A DNA stretch of 64,000 nt from Bradyrhizobium sp. Ghvi (GCF_900115265.1 NZ_FOVU01000006.1:248001-312000), one strand, 5' to 3'; counted from the stretch's first letter, positions 8,190 through 17,741 are shown. Made by a program: numbers and translations. Notes: generated by a model not told the origin, from the letters alone.

Positions 8190-9176
8190 TTATCGCCCGA
8201 TCTTCGACGCGAGATCGGCGATCGACTTCATCACCGCATCCCGTACACCGGCGTCATAAAGCGAATGCCCGGCTTCTTCCACGATCCTGACCTCGGAACC
8301 CGGCCACACTTTCGCGAGCGCGTGGGATGTCTCCGGAGGACACAACAGATCATAGCGGCCTTGCACGATAATGCCGGGAATGCCTTCGAGCCGGCCCGCA
8401 TTCCGCAGCAACTGGTCTTCGTCCAGGAAGGAATTGTTGGCGAAATAATGCGCCTCCATGAACGGCGTGGCGGGCAGCGTGCGCCAGACGTTCAGGGACG
8501 CCAGATCGAGGCGTATCTTGGCTGCTTTACTCTCCGACAGAGCACGCTCCGTGTCGTGCCAGGCGCGCGAGGCGGGCCCGTGGACGGCGGGATCGGCATC
8601 GAGGATGCGGCGATAATAGGCTTCGACCGGCCGTTCGCGCTCCTGCGGCGGCAACACGCTCAGAAAATCCTCGTGCAACGCCGGATAGAATTGCGCCAGG
8701 CGCGAAGTGAAGGCGGTCTCGACCTCTGCCTGCGTGCCCAGGAAGGTCGCACGCAGGGCGATGCCGCAGACGCGCTCGGGATGGGCCTCTGCATAGGCCA
8801 GCGCCAGCGTCGCGCCCCAGGAGCCGCCGACCAGAAGCCAGCGATCGAAGCCGAACTTCTCGCGGATGGTCTCGATGTCCGTGATCAGATGCGCGGTCGT
8901 GTTGTGCGCACGTGAGCCCTTGGGGCGGCTGCGGCCGCAGCCGCGCTGATCGAACAGCACCGCATGCATCCGCTCGGGATCGAACAGCCGGCGGTGATCG
9001 GGCTGGCAGCCGCTGCCGGGCCCGCCATGCAGGTAGATCGCGGGGATGCCGCCTTCGCGGCCGACGCTCTCGACATAGAGCTCGTGACCGTCGCCGACGT
9101 CGAGCATGTCCGAGGTCAGTGGCGCAAAGGGATCGGCGCGTCTCGCCGCTATGCCTGCGTCGGCGTCAGGTCCCAT
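8190..9176 (-). CDS. pip: Proline iminopeptidase (alpha/beta hydrolase, S33)
   Basis: 328 aa. YLHGGPGSGCQPDHRRLFDP is the oxyanion-hole region, FDQRGCGRSRP follows, and the nucleophile elbow is GGSWG with S119; the acid and His lie near YDLLCPPE and EEAGHSLYD. All are classical proline iminopeptidase features, so release of N-terminal Pro from peptides is predicted, in the cytoplasm (no signal peptide). The gene start overlaps the end of pqqE by 11 nt, placing it in the pqq transcription unit. No pqqF/pqqG peptidase is visible in the window, so a part in processing the PqqA peptide can be considered but not shown. Confidence 0.88.
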   Translation of the reverse strand: MGPDADAGIAARRADPFAPLTSDMLDVGDGHELYVESVGREGGIPAIYLHGGPGSGCQPDHRRLFDPERMHAVLFDQRGCGRSRPKGSRAHNTTAHLITDIETIREKFGFDRWLLVGGSWGATLALAYAEAHPERVCGIALRATFLGTQAEVETAFTSRLAQFYPALHEDFLSVLPPQERERPVEAYYRRILDADPAVHGPASRAWHDTERALSESKAAKIRLDLASLNVWRTLPATPFMEAHYFANNSFLDEDQLLRNAGRLEGIPGIIVQGRYDLLCPPETSHALAKVWPGSEVRIVEEAGHSLYDAGVRDAVMKSIADLASKIGR

Positions 9177-10356
9177 TCTCGGATTCCAGGGTGCCGCCGG
9201 CGAAATTGCGATAGAGGAAGCGGTTGGTCTCCCCCTCGGCCTCGGCTTCCGCCTGCTTGAAGATGGTCTCGTGCAGCGGCGACAGTGCGCAGGCCGGATC
9301 GGTGTTGGCGGCGTCCCCCGTCAGCGCAAAGGCCTGGCAGCGGCAACCGCCGAAATCGATCTCGCGGAATTCGCAGGATTTGCACGGCTCCTTCATCCAG
9401 CCGGTGCCGCGATAGCGGTTGAAGGCCTCCGAGTTCTGCCAGATCCAGGCGATCGAATGGTTCGAGCGCACGGATTCGAATTCGAGCCCAGTGATGCTTT
9501 CGGCGGCATGGCAGGGCAGCACCTTGCCGGCCGGTGAGATGTTGAAGAACTGCCGGCCCCAGCCGCCCATGCATTTCTTCGGCCGCAGCGCGTAATAGTC
9601 CGGCACGACATAGTCGATTGCGAGCGTGCCTTTGAGCCGCTCGCGCGCCTCCTCGACAAGGCGGGTGCACTCGTCGAGTTGCGCCACCGTCGGCATCAGC
9701 GCGGCGCGGTTCTTCAGTGCCCAGCCGTAATATTGCACATTGGCGACCTCGAGCCGGTCGGCGTCGAGATCGATCGACATCTGGATGATGTCAGGGAGCT
9801 GGTGCAGGTTCTGCCGGTGCATCACCGCGTTCACGGTGAGCGGCAAATCGAGCTCGCGCGTCCATTTGGCGACCTCGAGTTTCTTGCGATGGCCGCCCTT
9901 GTAGCCGGCGACGCGATCGGCGAGGCCTTCCTCGATACCCTGGAACGAGATCTGGACGTGGCAGAGCCCGGCATCGGCGAGCTCGCCCAGCTTCTCGCGC
10001 GTCAGCAGCACGGCCGAGGTGATGAGGTTGGTGTAGAGCCCGACGTCGCTGGCATGCTTGACCAGCTCGACCAGATCCTTCCGCGCCGTCGGCTCGCCGC
10101 CGGAGAAATGCACCTGCAGCACGCCGATCTCGGCGAGCTCGCTCAAGACCTTCTTCCACTCGTCCGTCGTCAACTCCTTGCCCGCGCGGTCGAGCTCCAC
10201 CGGATTGGAGCAATAGGGACATTGCAGCGGGCAGCGGTGGGTGATCTCGAGCAGCACCGCGAGCGGGATGCCGAACGCCTCTGCCGTCGAGCGCTGTTTC
10301 TCCAGCACCGCGAGACTGTCGCTTGGCGGCGGCGGATTACCGAGCACGTCGGTCAT
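9166..10356 (-). CDS. pqqE: PqqA peptide cyclase PqqE (radical SAM)
   Basis: 396 aa. The radical SAM cluster motif is CPLQCPYCSNP (C42, C46, C49), followed by HFSGGEPTARKD. The C-terminal SPASM region supplies further iron-sulfur Cys (KKCMGGWG, LPCHAAE, CKSCEFREIDFGGCRCQA, DPAC). PqqE links the Glu and Tyr side chains of PqqA while PqqD holds the peptide, the first step of PQQ synthesis. It overlaps pqqD by ATGA, consistent with the two proteins working as a complex. Confidence 0.97.
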   Translation of the reverse strand: MTDVLGNPPPPSDSLAVLEKQRSTAEAFGIPLAVLLEITHRCPLQCPYCSNPVELDRAGKELTTDEWKKVLSELAEIGVLQVHFSGGEPTARKDLVELVKHASDVGLYTNLITSAVLLTREKLGELADAGLCHVQISFQGIEEGLADRVAGYKGGHRKKLEVAKWTRELDLPLTVNAVMHRQNLHQLPDIIQMSIDLDADRLEVANVQYYGWALKNRAALMPTVAQLDECTRLVEEARERLKGTLAIDYVVPDYYALRPKKCMGGWGRQFFNISPAGKVLPCHAAESITGLEFESVRSNHSIAWIWQNSEAFNRYRGTGWMKEPCKSCEFREIDFGGCRCQAFALTGDAANTDPACALSPLHETIFKQAEAEAEGETNRFLYRNFAGGTLESENGT

Positions 10357-10664
10357 GGCGTCTTCTCCCGCGCTTCGGTGAGAAAGCCCTTGTCGGCGAG
10401 ATCCTGCAGCATGGTGATGACGTCGGCCAGGATCGCCTCGCGGGGCGCGGCGTATTTCGCCGCCAGCTGATCGGAGACGTCGCCGACGCTACGCTCGCCG
10501 TTACAGAGCTGCAGGACCTCGACGGCGATCTCGTCCGGCGCCAGCACGCGCTCCGGCGCCAGGATCACCCAGACCTTGCGCGTCTCGTCATATTTCAGCT
10601 TGGCATGCCGCGGCAGCACCGGGCGGCTTGCCTCGTTGACGCTGATGTGACGCGGCCCGGCCAT
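10353..10664 (-). CDS. pqqD: PQQ biosynthesis peptide chaperone PqqD
   Basis: 103 aa, the normal size for PqqD. Family marks are RPVLPRHAKLKYDETRKVWV, LAPERVLAPDEIAVEVL, and the winged-helix-like stretch GERSVGDVSDQLAAKY ending in MLQDLADKGFL. PqqD binds PqqA and presents it to PqqE. It starts 12 nt after pqqC and ends inside the pqqE start codon. Confidence 0.96.
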   Translation of the reverse strand: MAGPRHISVNEASRPVLPRHAKLKYDETRKVWVILAPERVLAPDEIAVEVLQLCNGERSVGDVSDQLAAKYAAPREAILADVITMLQDLADKGFLTEAREKTP

Positions 10665-10676
10665 CGCTCTTGTTCC

Positions 10677-11456
10677 TCAGCTCGCTTTGGGCACGAACGC
10701 ACCCGGCGGAATGTTGCCCTCGACATAGGCGTAATAGAGCGCATCCAGCTGCACCCACAAGACGTTGGTCTTGAAGATCAGCGCATTGCAGACCGAGGCG
10801 CGCTCTTCGGGCGTCCGCGCATGCGTCCTGACATAGTCGAGCGCGAAATTGGCATCGCGCGGCGCCTGTGTCAGGCGACGCTTGAAGTAGCTCATGATGT
10901 CGGGGTTGACGAAGTCATAGTGCTGCAACATGCCGGCGATGCGCTCTTCGTGGATACCAGGCGCGAACAGCTCGGTGAGCGAGGAGGCGATCGCCTCCAG
11001 CGGGCTCTTCTCTCGGCAATAATGCACATAAGCTTCCACAGCGAAGCGCGTCGCCGGCAGGATACCTTCGGTCGATTCCACATAGGCCGTGTCGAGCCCG
11101 AGGCCTTCGGTCAGCTTGATCCAACGCTCGATGCCGCCTTCGCTGCCGACATCGCCGTCATGGTCCTCGATGCGGTGGCGCCATTCGAGGCGCGTGGCGC
11201 GGTCGCGGAAGCGCGAGATCACCACCGCGTCCTTGATCGGGATCGTGCTCTGGTAATAGTAGCGGTTCAGCGCCCAGGCCTGCACCTGGCCCTTGTTGAG
11301 CTTGCCGCCGTGCAGGAGCTTGTGGAACGGATGCAGGCTGTGATAGCGCGTCGCGCCGATATGGCGCAGCGTCGCCTCGAGCTCCTCGGCCGAGTTCAGC
11401 CTGATATCCTTGCCGATCGAGAGTGCGGTCATTCCAGTCATGGATGCGGCATTCAC
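10677..11456 (-). CDS. pqqC: Pyrroloquinoline-quinone synthase PqqC
   Basis: 259 aa from a GTG at 11456. This start overlaps the pqqB stop by 4 nt (GTGA) and gives VNAASMTGMTALSIG; ATG codons at 11441 and 11432 are alternatives. Family marks are RYHSLHPFHKLLHGG, WALNRYYYQSTIPIKDA, RHRIEDHDG and HYDFVNPDIMSYFKRRL. PqqC is a haem-oxygenase-fold, cofactorless oxidase that catalyses the final ring closure and oxidation to PQQ. Longer in-frame starts lie inside pqqB and are unlikely. Confidence 0.95.
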   Translation of the reverse strand: MNAASMTGMTALSIGKDIRLNSAEELEATLRHIGATRYHSLHPFHKLLHGGKLNKGQVQAWALNRYYYQSTIPIKDAVVISRFRDRATRLEWRHRIEDHDGDVGSEGGIERWIKLTEGLGLDTAYVESTEGILPATRFAVEAYVHYCREKSPLEAIASSLTELFAPGIHEERIAGMLQHYDFVNPDIMSYFKRRLTQAPRDANFALDYVRTHARTPEERASVCNALIFKTNVLWVQLDALYYAYVEGNIPPGAFVPKAS

Positions 11457-12382
11457 AGCACGATCTCCGTTCCATCGGCGGGAATCTGCCATCCCGCGTG
11501 TTCAGCAGTCTTTCGTTCAGGCGAGGCTGGCAGCAGCGCCGGGTTCGAGTTGTTGATATGCAGAAAGATCTTCCTGTCGATGTTGAGATCGGCGAGCCGC
11601 GCGATCGCGCCGTCCTCGCCCGACATCGCGACATGCCCCATGCTCTTGCCGGTTTTGTGGCCGAGCCCGGCCCTGATCATCTCATCGTCCTGCCAGACCG
11701 TGCCGTCGAAGAACACCAGCGCGGCGCCGTCGATCTCGGCCTTGAGCGCGTCGGTCACCTCGGCGCAAGCCGCGATGAAGTAGAAGCACTTGCCGGTCGA
11801 CTTGTCGGTGATCTTCAAGCCCAGCGTATCGCCGTCGCTGCTCTCCCCGCCGGGATGCACCTTGCCTTCCAGGTACCAGGCCGACTTGCCCGGCACCGCG
11901 AACGGCAGCACCTCGAGCCCTGAGCGCGCACCATCGGGCAATCGCGGCTCGAACGGCTCGCGGATAGCGATCGGCTGGCGTTTGACGTACTTCTCGTTCA
12001 GTACGTTGAAGATGCTGTTGCTCGCCAGGATCGCCAGCACTTTCTCATGCGCATAGACCGTGAACGGCGAACTCTCGCGCATCGAGAGCAGGCCTGCGAC
12101 CGCGTCGACTTCGCTGTTGGTCAGGATCACGCCTGCAACGGGCGTATGGCGCAGCGCGCCGGCCTTGGGATGCAATTGCGGGGTGGCGTTTAATTGCTGG
12201 CGCAGGTCGGGGGAAGCGTTGATCAGGAACCAGTGCTCGCTGTCACCGCTGAAGGCAACCGAGGCTTGGGTTCGATGAAGCTCATGTCCGTGGCTACGGG
12301 CTGCCCGGCAGCCCTCGCAGCCGCAATTCCACTGGGGAACTCCGCCGCCCGCTGCGGCACCCAGGACGACGACGCGAAGCAT
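11453..12382 (-). CDS. pqqB: PqqB, metallo-beta-lactamase-fold PQQ biosynthesis protein
   Basis: 309 aa. It opens with the family signature VVLGAAAGGGVPQWNCGCEGC, then SWxF-like HWFLINASPDLRQQL and ILTNSEVDAVAGLLSMRE, where the usual HxHxDH of the fold is replaced, as is normal for PqqB. PqqB is thought to hydroxylate or carry a PQQ intermediate. An AGGAGA lies 7 nt before the ATG. It is separated from pqqA by 129 nt, the only sizeable gap in the operon. Confidence 0.96.
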   Translation of the reverse strand: MLRVVVLGAAAGGGVPQWNCGCEGCRAARSHGHELHRTQASVAFSGDSEHWFLINASPDLRQQLNATPQLHPKAGALRHTPVAGVILTNSEVDAVAGLLSMRESSPFTVYAHEKVLAILASNSIFNVLNEKYVKRQPIAIREPFEPRLPDGARSGLEVLPFAVPGKSAWYLEGKVHPGGESSDGDTLGLKITDKSTGKCFYFIAACAEVTDALKAEIDGAALVFFDGTVWQDDEMIRAGLGHKTGKSMGHVAMSGEDGAIARLADLNIDRKIFLHINNSNPALLPASPERKTAEHAGWQIPADGTEIVL

Positions 12383-12511
12383 GATCCGTCTCCTGGAAGG
12401 AACACGCGCGGTGGATCTCAGGCCGACGCAGATGCCGACACAGATCCTCTCTTTCGGAAACGTGTCGTGACCGAAAAATCCACCGGCGCAGAGCGCGAGA
12501 TCGCCAGCCGC

Positions 12512-12592
12512 TTACTTGCGGGTGGCGCTCACATACATATTGATTTCCATGCCACAGGGCACTTCGACGATCTTCGGGGCTTTCCAGGCCAT
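12512..12592 (-). CDS. pqqA: PQQ precursor peptide PqqA
   Basis: 26 aa. The peptide contains the conserved Glu-x3-Tyr (E-I-N-M-Y) whose Glu and Tyr become the PQQ skeleton. It starts MAWKAPKIVEVPCG, typical of the family, and has a GGAGAG ribosome site 6 nt upstream. It is ribosomally made and cross-linked by PqqE. It heads the pqqABCDE-pip-unknown run; the promoter must lie in 12593-12856, which it shares with the divergent DUF6894 gene. Confidence 0.96.
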   Translation of the reverse strand: MAWKAPKIVEVPCGMEINMYVSATRK

Positions 12593-12856
12593 TTTGGCTC
12601 TCCATCTTTGCGAATTCGGACGTATCCGCCCACGCGCTAAGTTAGTGCCGGCGGAAAACTTCGCCAGTGAAATTTTCCCGGACATAGGTAGTAGATCGGC
12701 GGAATTGTTGCACTGCAAAGAGAGCGTATTACGGCCGCAAAGATGAGCGAATGACACGCGCAAGAGTGCCGATAGGTCGTGCTCCCTGCCGGGATAAACC
12801 AGTTGTGAGCATAAAACGGCTTCCAATCGGCTTCAGGCGACCCCATTGGATCAGGC

Positions 12857-13114
12857 ATGCCCAGATATTTTTTCAACACCCGTATCGGCGACGAATTGAT
12901 CGTGGATCCTGACGGTGAGGATCTGCGCAACCCTGATCGCGCCTGGGAGGTTGCCCGCCAGATGATCCTCGAGGTGGTGAAGTCCGAGGGCGCCCAGCCG
13001 GCCTTGCTTGAGGCGGTGATCGAGGTGACCGACGTCGCCGGCGAGATCGTTCTGGAGTTTCCTTTCAGCGAGGCGCTGCTGGACATGCCGGACGCGTCGG
13101 CAACGCGGCACTAG
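12857..13114 (+). CDS. DUF6894 small protein
   Basis: 85 aa, opening with MPRYFFNTRIGDELIVDPDGEDL, the hallmark of a family abundant in Bradyrhizobium and relatives. It is acidic, soluble and without a signal peptide or catalytic motif. The function is unknown. It is divergent from pqqA across 264 nt and stands about 80 nt before the amidase gene; whether it is co-transcribed with that gene cannot be told. Confidence 0.8.
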   Translation: MPRYFFNTRIGDELIVDPDGEDLRNPDRAWEVARQMILEVVKSEGAQPALLEAVIEVTDVAGEIVLEFPFSEALLDMPDASATRH

Positions 13115-13194
13115 CCCGCTCTTCTTCCTTGCGAAATCCGCATGGCTTTGCCGCGTTCCCGGCGCTAAAAGACGCCGGTCACACGGAGCACGTC

Positions 13195-14595
13195 ATGCAA
13201 GATCTCTGGCGCCTTTCGGCCGCCGACCTCGCCACCCTCGTCAAGACCAAAAAGGTGTCCGCCCGGGAGGCGGCCAAGGCCGGCCTCGACCGCCTGGACG
13301 CCGTCAATCCCAGGCTCAACGCCGTGATCGACCACCGGCCCGAGGACGTGCTCAAGCAGGCTGATGCCGTCGATGGCGCCATCGCGCGGGGCGAAGATCC
13401 CGGCGTGCTCGCCGGCGTGCCCGTCACCATCAAGGCCAATGTCGACCAGGAAGGCTTTGCCACCACCAACGGCCTCAAGCTGCAGCGCGATTTGATCGCG
13501 CGCGAGGACAATCCGGTCGTCGCCAATTTCCGCAAGGCCGGCGCCGTTCTGCTCGGACGTACCAACTGCCCCGCCTTCTCCTATCGCTGGTTCACCACCA
13601 ACCTCGTCCATGGCGACACCAAGAACCCGCGCGATGCCTCGCTGACGCCGGGCGGCTCGTCCGGCGGCGCCGGTTCGGCGGTCGCGGCCGGCATCGGCCA
13701 CATCGCCCACGGCACCGACATCGCCGGCTCGATCCGCTATCCCGCCTATGCCTGCGGCGTGCACGGCCTGCGCCCGACCTTGGGCCGCATCCCCGCCTTC
13801 AATCCGGCGCTACCGGAGCGTCCGATCGGGCCGCAGATCATGGCGGTCTCGGGCCCGCTGGCGCGCACGGTCAACGATCTCAGGATCTCGCTCGAAGCGA
13901 TGGCGGCCCGCGACATCCGCGACCCCTGGTATGTGCCGGTGCGGCTGCAAGGCCCCGCGCGCGAGAAGCGTGCCGCGCTCTGCCTCAACCCGGATGGTCT
14001 TGCCACCACGCCGGAGGTGAGGGCCGCGGTGAGCGATGCCGGCAAGCGGCTCGAGCGAGCGGGGTGGACTGTCGATGTGATTGAGAACACCCCGCCGATG
14101 CGCGAGGCAGTCGAGTGGCAGATCAAACTCTGGCTCGGCGACGGCTATGAGGCGCAGTTGGAGGCAGCGGAACGGGAAGGCGATCCTGGCGCACTGGCGT
14201 GCCTGCGCGGCAACCGCGCCAGGGTCACGCCGCTCGACCAGGCGACTTACGCCAAAGCCCTGACCCGCCGCGCCACGCTGACTCGTGAGTGGATGCTGTT
14301 CTTCGAGACATACGCCGTGCTGCTGACGCCTGTTTCCGGCGAACTGCCGTTCCCCGATCATCTCGATCGCAAGGACGATGCCTCCTTCAAGCGCGTCTGG
14401 GAAGCGCAGCTGCCGCAGATCGCGATTCCCTTCATGGGCCTGCCGGGCCTCGTGGTCTCCACCGGCCTCGTCGGCAAGGCGCCTGTCGGCGTGCACATCG
14501 TCTCCGGCCGCTATCGTGAGGATCTGTGCCTGCTCGCTGGCGAGGCGATCGAGGCGGGCGGCGTGCCGCCGTCGCCGATCGATCCCGTGGGTTAG
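13195..14595 (+). CDS. Amidase (amidase-signature family)
   Basis: 466 aa from the ATG at 13195 (MQDLWRLSAADLATLV), which is the normal family start; in-frame codons upstream to 13129 look non-coding. The Ser-cisSer-Lys triad is visible: K80 in PVTIKANVD, S155/S156 in the Gly/Ser-rich TPGGSSGGAGSAVAAG, and the nucleophile S179 in GTDIAGSIRYPA. It hydrolyses an amide, but the substrate is not evident. The product is cytoplasmic. It stands 2 nt before the glutathione peroxidase gene, so the two are probably in one unit with the DUF3297 gene. Confidence 0.9.
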   Translation: MQDLWRLSAADLATLVKTKKVSAREAAKAGLDRLDAVNPRLNAVIDHRPEDVLKQADAVDGAIARGEDPGVLAGVPVTIKANVDQEGFATTNGLKLQRDLIAREDNPVVANFRKAGAVLLGRTNCPAFSYRWFTTNLVHGDTKNPRDASLTPGGSSGGAGSAVAAGIGHIAHGTDIAGSIRYPAYACGVHGLRPTLGRIPAFNPALPERPIGPQIMAVSGPLARTVNDLRISLEAMAARDIRDPWYVPVRLQGPAREKRAALCLNPDGLATTPEVRAAVSDAGKRLERAGWTVDVIENTPPMREAVEWQIKLWLGDGYEAQLEAAEREGDPGALACLRGNRARVTPLDQATYAKALTRRATLTREWMLFFETYAVLLTPVSGELPFPDHLDRKDDASFKRVWEAQLPQIAIPFMGLPGLVVSTGLVGKAPVGVHIVSGRYREDLCLLAGEAIEAGGVPPSPIDPVG

Positions 14596-14597
14596 CG

Positions 14598-15070
<473 letters not shown>

Positions 15071-15074
<4 letters not shown>

Positions 15075-15328
15075 GCGAGACATCAATGAGCGACGAATTC
15101 CCGGACCGCCTGTCGGTCGATCCGAACAGCCCCTACTACAACGCGGACATCCTGTCGCGCGACGTCGGCATCCGCTTCAAGGGCATCGAGAAGACCAATG
15201 TCGAGGAGTACTGCATCAGCGAAGGCTGGGTCCGCGTCACCGCAGGGAACGCCAAGGACCGCTACGGCAACCCGCTGACCATCAAGGTGCACGGGCCGGT
15301 CGAGCCGTATTTCAGGGATAAGAAGTAA
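15071..15328 (+). CDS. DUF3297 family protein
   Basis: 85 aa from the ATG overlapping the peroxidase stop; an ATG at 15086 (MSDEFPDRLSVDPNSPYY) is the more usual family start and would give 80 aa. Conserved features are RDVGIRFKG, KTNVEEYCISEGW and DRYGNPLTIKVHGPVEPYF. The family is small, soluble and of unknown function, common in Proteobacteria. The coupling with glutathione peroxidase suggests joint expression. Confidence 0.88.
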
Positions 15329-15334
15329 GCCTTC

Positions 15335-15414
15335 GTGATTCCGGGGCGATGCGGAGCATCGAACCCGGAATCTCGAGACTCCGGGTTCGCGCTAACGCGC
15401 GCCCCGGAATGACG
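15335..15414. repeat. Dispersed intergenic palindrome (CATTCCGGGG family)
   Basis: About 80 bases fold as an imperfect inverted repeat: GTGATTCCGGGGCG at the left pairs with CGCCCCGGAATGACG at the right, with GAACCCGGAATCT / ACTCCGGGTTCGC nested inside. The same consensus occurs at 7381-7498. It fills nearly all of the space between the DUF3297 and tarD genes and could end or attenuate transcription, though no T-run follows it. Confidence 0.85.
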
Positions 15415-15433
15415 CCGAGAGAAAGCCACCGCC

Positions 15434-16603
15434 ATGTCCGTCCGCATCGTCGACGTCCGCGAGATCACCAAGCCGATCTCTTCGCCGATCCGCAACGCCT
15501 ATATCGACTTCACCAAGATGACGACGAGCCTCGTTGCCGTCGTCACCGACGTGGTGCGCGACGGCAAGCGCGTCGTCGGTTACGGCTTCAACTCCAACGG
15601 CCGGTACGGCCAGGGCGGGCTGATCCGCGAGCGCTTCGCCTCGCGCATCCTCGAATCCGATCCGAAGTCGCTGCTCGACGCGTCCGGCGACAATCTCGAC
15701 CCCGACAAGATCTGGGCCGCGATGATGACGAACGAGAAGCCGGGCGGCCATGGCGAGCGCTCGGTCGCGGTCGGCACCATCGACATGGCGGTGTGGGATG
15801 CGGTGGCGAAAATATCAGGCAAGCCGCTGTTCCGCCTGCTCGCCGAGCGTCACGGCCTCACCGCGAATCCGCGCGTGTTCGTCTACGCCGCCGGCGGCTA
15901 TTATTATCCCGGCAAGGATCTTGCGATGCTGCGGGCCGAGATGCGCGGCTATCTCGATCGCGGCTACAATGTCGTGAAGATGAAGATCGGCGGTGCTGAT
16001 ATCGACGAGGACCGCACTCGCATCGAGGCGGTGCTGAAGGAGATCGGCAAGGACGCGCAGCTCGCCGTCGACGCCAACGGCCGCTTCAACCTCGAGACCG
16101 GCATCGCCTACGCAAAAATGCTGCGCGATTATCCGCTGTTCTGGTACGAGGAAGTCGGCGATCCCCTCGACTACGCGCTGCAAGCCGCGCTGGCCGAATT
16201 TTATCCCGGCCCGATGGCGACAGGCGAAAATCTCTTCAGCCACCAGGACGCCCGCAATCTGATCCGCTACGGCGGCATGCGCCCCGACCGCGACTGGCTG
16301 CAATTCGATTGCGCGCTGTCCTACGGCCTGTGCGAATACCAGCGCACGCTGGAAGTCTTGAAGACCTACGGCTGGTCGCCCAGCCGCTGCATCCCGCACG
16401 GCGGCCACCAGATGTCGCTGAACATTGCCGCCGGTCTCGGCTTAGGGGGCAACGAAAGCTATCCGGACCTGTTCCAGCCCTACGGCGGCTTCCCGGACGG
16501 CGTCCGCGTCGAGAACGGTCACATCACCATGCCCGATCTCCCCGGCATCGGCTTCGAAGGCAAGTCCGATCTCTACAAGGAAATGAAGGCGCTGGCGGAG
16601 TAG
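15434..16603 (+). CDS. tarD: D-tartrate dehydratase (enolase superfamily, mandelate racemase subgroup)
   Basis: 389 aa. The family residues fall at the positions known for the B. japonicum enzyme: K182 and the base K184 in KMKIGG, metal ligands D213 (VDANG), E239 (WYEE) and E265 (TGEN), and H322 in IPHGGH. It dehydrates D-tartrate to oxaloacetate in the cytoplasm with Mg2+. Length and local motifs agree with my memory of the characterised B. japonicum protein, which makes this the most specific functional call in the window and a taxonomic marker. It runs tail to tail with the DUF418 gene, with only 1 nt between stops. Confidence 0.94.
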   Translation: MSVRIVDVREITKPISSPIRNAYIDFTKMTTSLVAVVTDVVRDGKRVVGYGFNSNGRYGQGGLIRERFASRILESDPKSLLDASGDNLDPDKIWAAMMTNEKPGGHGERSVAVGTIDMAVWDAVAKISGKPLFRLLAERHGLTANPRVFVYAAGGYYYPGKDLAMLRAEMRGYLDRGYNVVKMKIGGADIDEDRTRIEAVLKEIGKDAQLAVDANGRFNLETGIAYAKMLRDYPLFWYEEVGDPLDYALQAALAEFYPGPMATGENLFSHQDARNLIRYGGMRPDRDWLQFDCALSYGLCEYQRTLEVLKTYGWSPSRCIPHGGHQMSLNIAAGLGLGGNESYPDLFQPYGGFPDGVRVENGHITMPDLPGIGFEGKSDLYKEMKALAE

Positions 16604-16604
16604 G

Positions 16605-17741
16605 TTACGCCGCGACCGCTTTGCTCATCACCATCGGCTGCCGCTCGCCATACATCAACGACCGCCACAGCCATTCGAGCGGGCCGTAGCGGTAGTGGCG
16701 CAGCCACAAGGCGCTGAACAGCACCTGCGCGATGTAGACTGCGATGCCGATGGCGAGTGCCTCGGTGATGCCGAGCCGGCCGAACAGGCCGAGGCCGTAG
16801 CCGTAGAATATCCAGCCGAAGATGACGGATTGCGCGACGTAGTTGGTGAAAGCCATCCGTCCCAGCGGCGCGGCCCAACCGAGCAGCCGCTTGCCGCGTT
16901 TGAGGCTGGCGATGCCGAGAATGGCGGCGCCATAGCCCAGCGCCAGCACGATCGTGCCGAGCGGCTCCATGCCGCCATAGAGCAACGCTGCGCCGAGAGT
17001 GATCGCGGGAAGCGCGATGACGAGCAGGCCGCGCCCATTCTGAACAATGCCGCTGCGCCAGGCGAACGCACCGAGCAGAAACAGCCCGATCGTCCGCAAG
17101 AAAACGAAGGCGTGCAGCGACGCGATCAGAGGAAGTTCGTGCAGGCGAAACGCCAGCACGTCGAAGAAGTTGCCGGTCGCATAAATGCGATTGGCATCCA
17201 TGACATCGCGTGAGATCACGGTCCGGCTCGGGAACAGCCCCTCGGGCGGAAAGTCCTGCATCGCCAGATACAGCGCCAGGGACACCAATGCGGCAAGAAC
17301 GATCAGCCAGCGCGGACCAAACAGCAATGGCAGCACGATGAACCCGGCCAGCGCATATTCGGTGAGGATGTCGCCATTCCAGATCAGGCAAAGGTGAACG
17401 ATGCCGAACCCCAGCAGCACGGCGAGCCGGCGCACCAGCAGCATAGTGCGGCGCTCGCTATGGGCGAGCCGGTCGAACTGAATGGCAAGACCGGCGCCGA
17501 ACAGCAGCGAGAACAGCGCAAACGCCTTGAGCTCGATCGCCTGCGTCAGGACCGTCTCAACGGCGCGGTCGATGGGCGAGGCGAGCGTCTCCGGCGCAAG
17601 AAACTGCTCGAAGATCGAAACGCGAAATTCCATGACGAGGTTGATGGCCATGACGCCGAACAGCGCGATGCCGCGTAGCACGTCGACGGCGTCGATCCGC
17701 TCGGCAGATGGGATTGGAGTAGCTGCGCGATCGGAAGTCAT
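16605..17741 (-). CDS. DUF418 multi-pass membrane protein (YeiB-like)
   Basis: 378 aa with about ten hydrophobic segments. It opens with the family motif RIDAVDVLRGIALFGVMAINLV, followed by FSLLFGAGLAI, and closes with the DUF418 block GRMAFTNYVAQSVIFGWIFYGYGLGLFG and YGPLEWLWRSLMYGERQPM. It belongs to an inner-membrane acyltransferase-like family without a firm role. It starts 45 nt downstream of malonyl-CoA decarboxylase on the same strand, so read-through is possible. Confidence 0.88.
   Translation of the reverse strand: MTSDRAATPIPSAERIDAVDVLRGIALFGVMAINLVMEFRVSIFEQFLAPETLASPIDRAVETVLTQAIELKAFALFSLLFGAGLAIQFDRLAHSERRTMLLVRRLAVLLGFGIVHLCLIWNGDILTEYALAGFIVLPLLFGPRWLIVLAALVSLALYLAMQDFPPEGLFPSRTVISRDVMDANRIYATGNFFDVLAFRLHELPLIASLHAFVFLRTIGLFLLGAFAWRSGIVQNGRGLLVIALPAITLGAALLYGGMEPLGTIVLALGYGAAILGIASLKRGKRLLGWAAPLGRMAFTNYVAQSVIFGWIFYGYGLGLFGRLGITEALAIGIAVYIAQVLFSALWLRHYRYGPLEWLWRSLMYGERQPMVMSKAVAA

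Noticed and set aside
12452-12476. A small hairpin (TTTCGG/CCGAAA) between pqqA and pqqB as an attenuator
   Set aside because: The stem is 6 bp with a 13-nt loop and, in the direction of transcription, the T-run precedes rather than follows it, so it does not look like a terminator.
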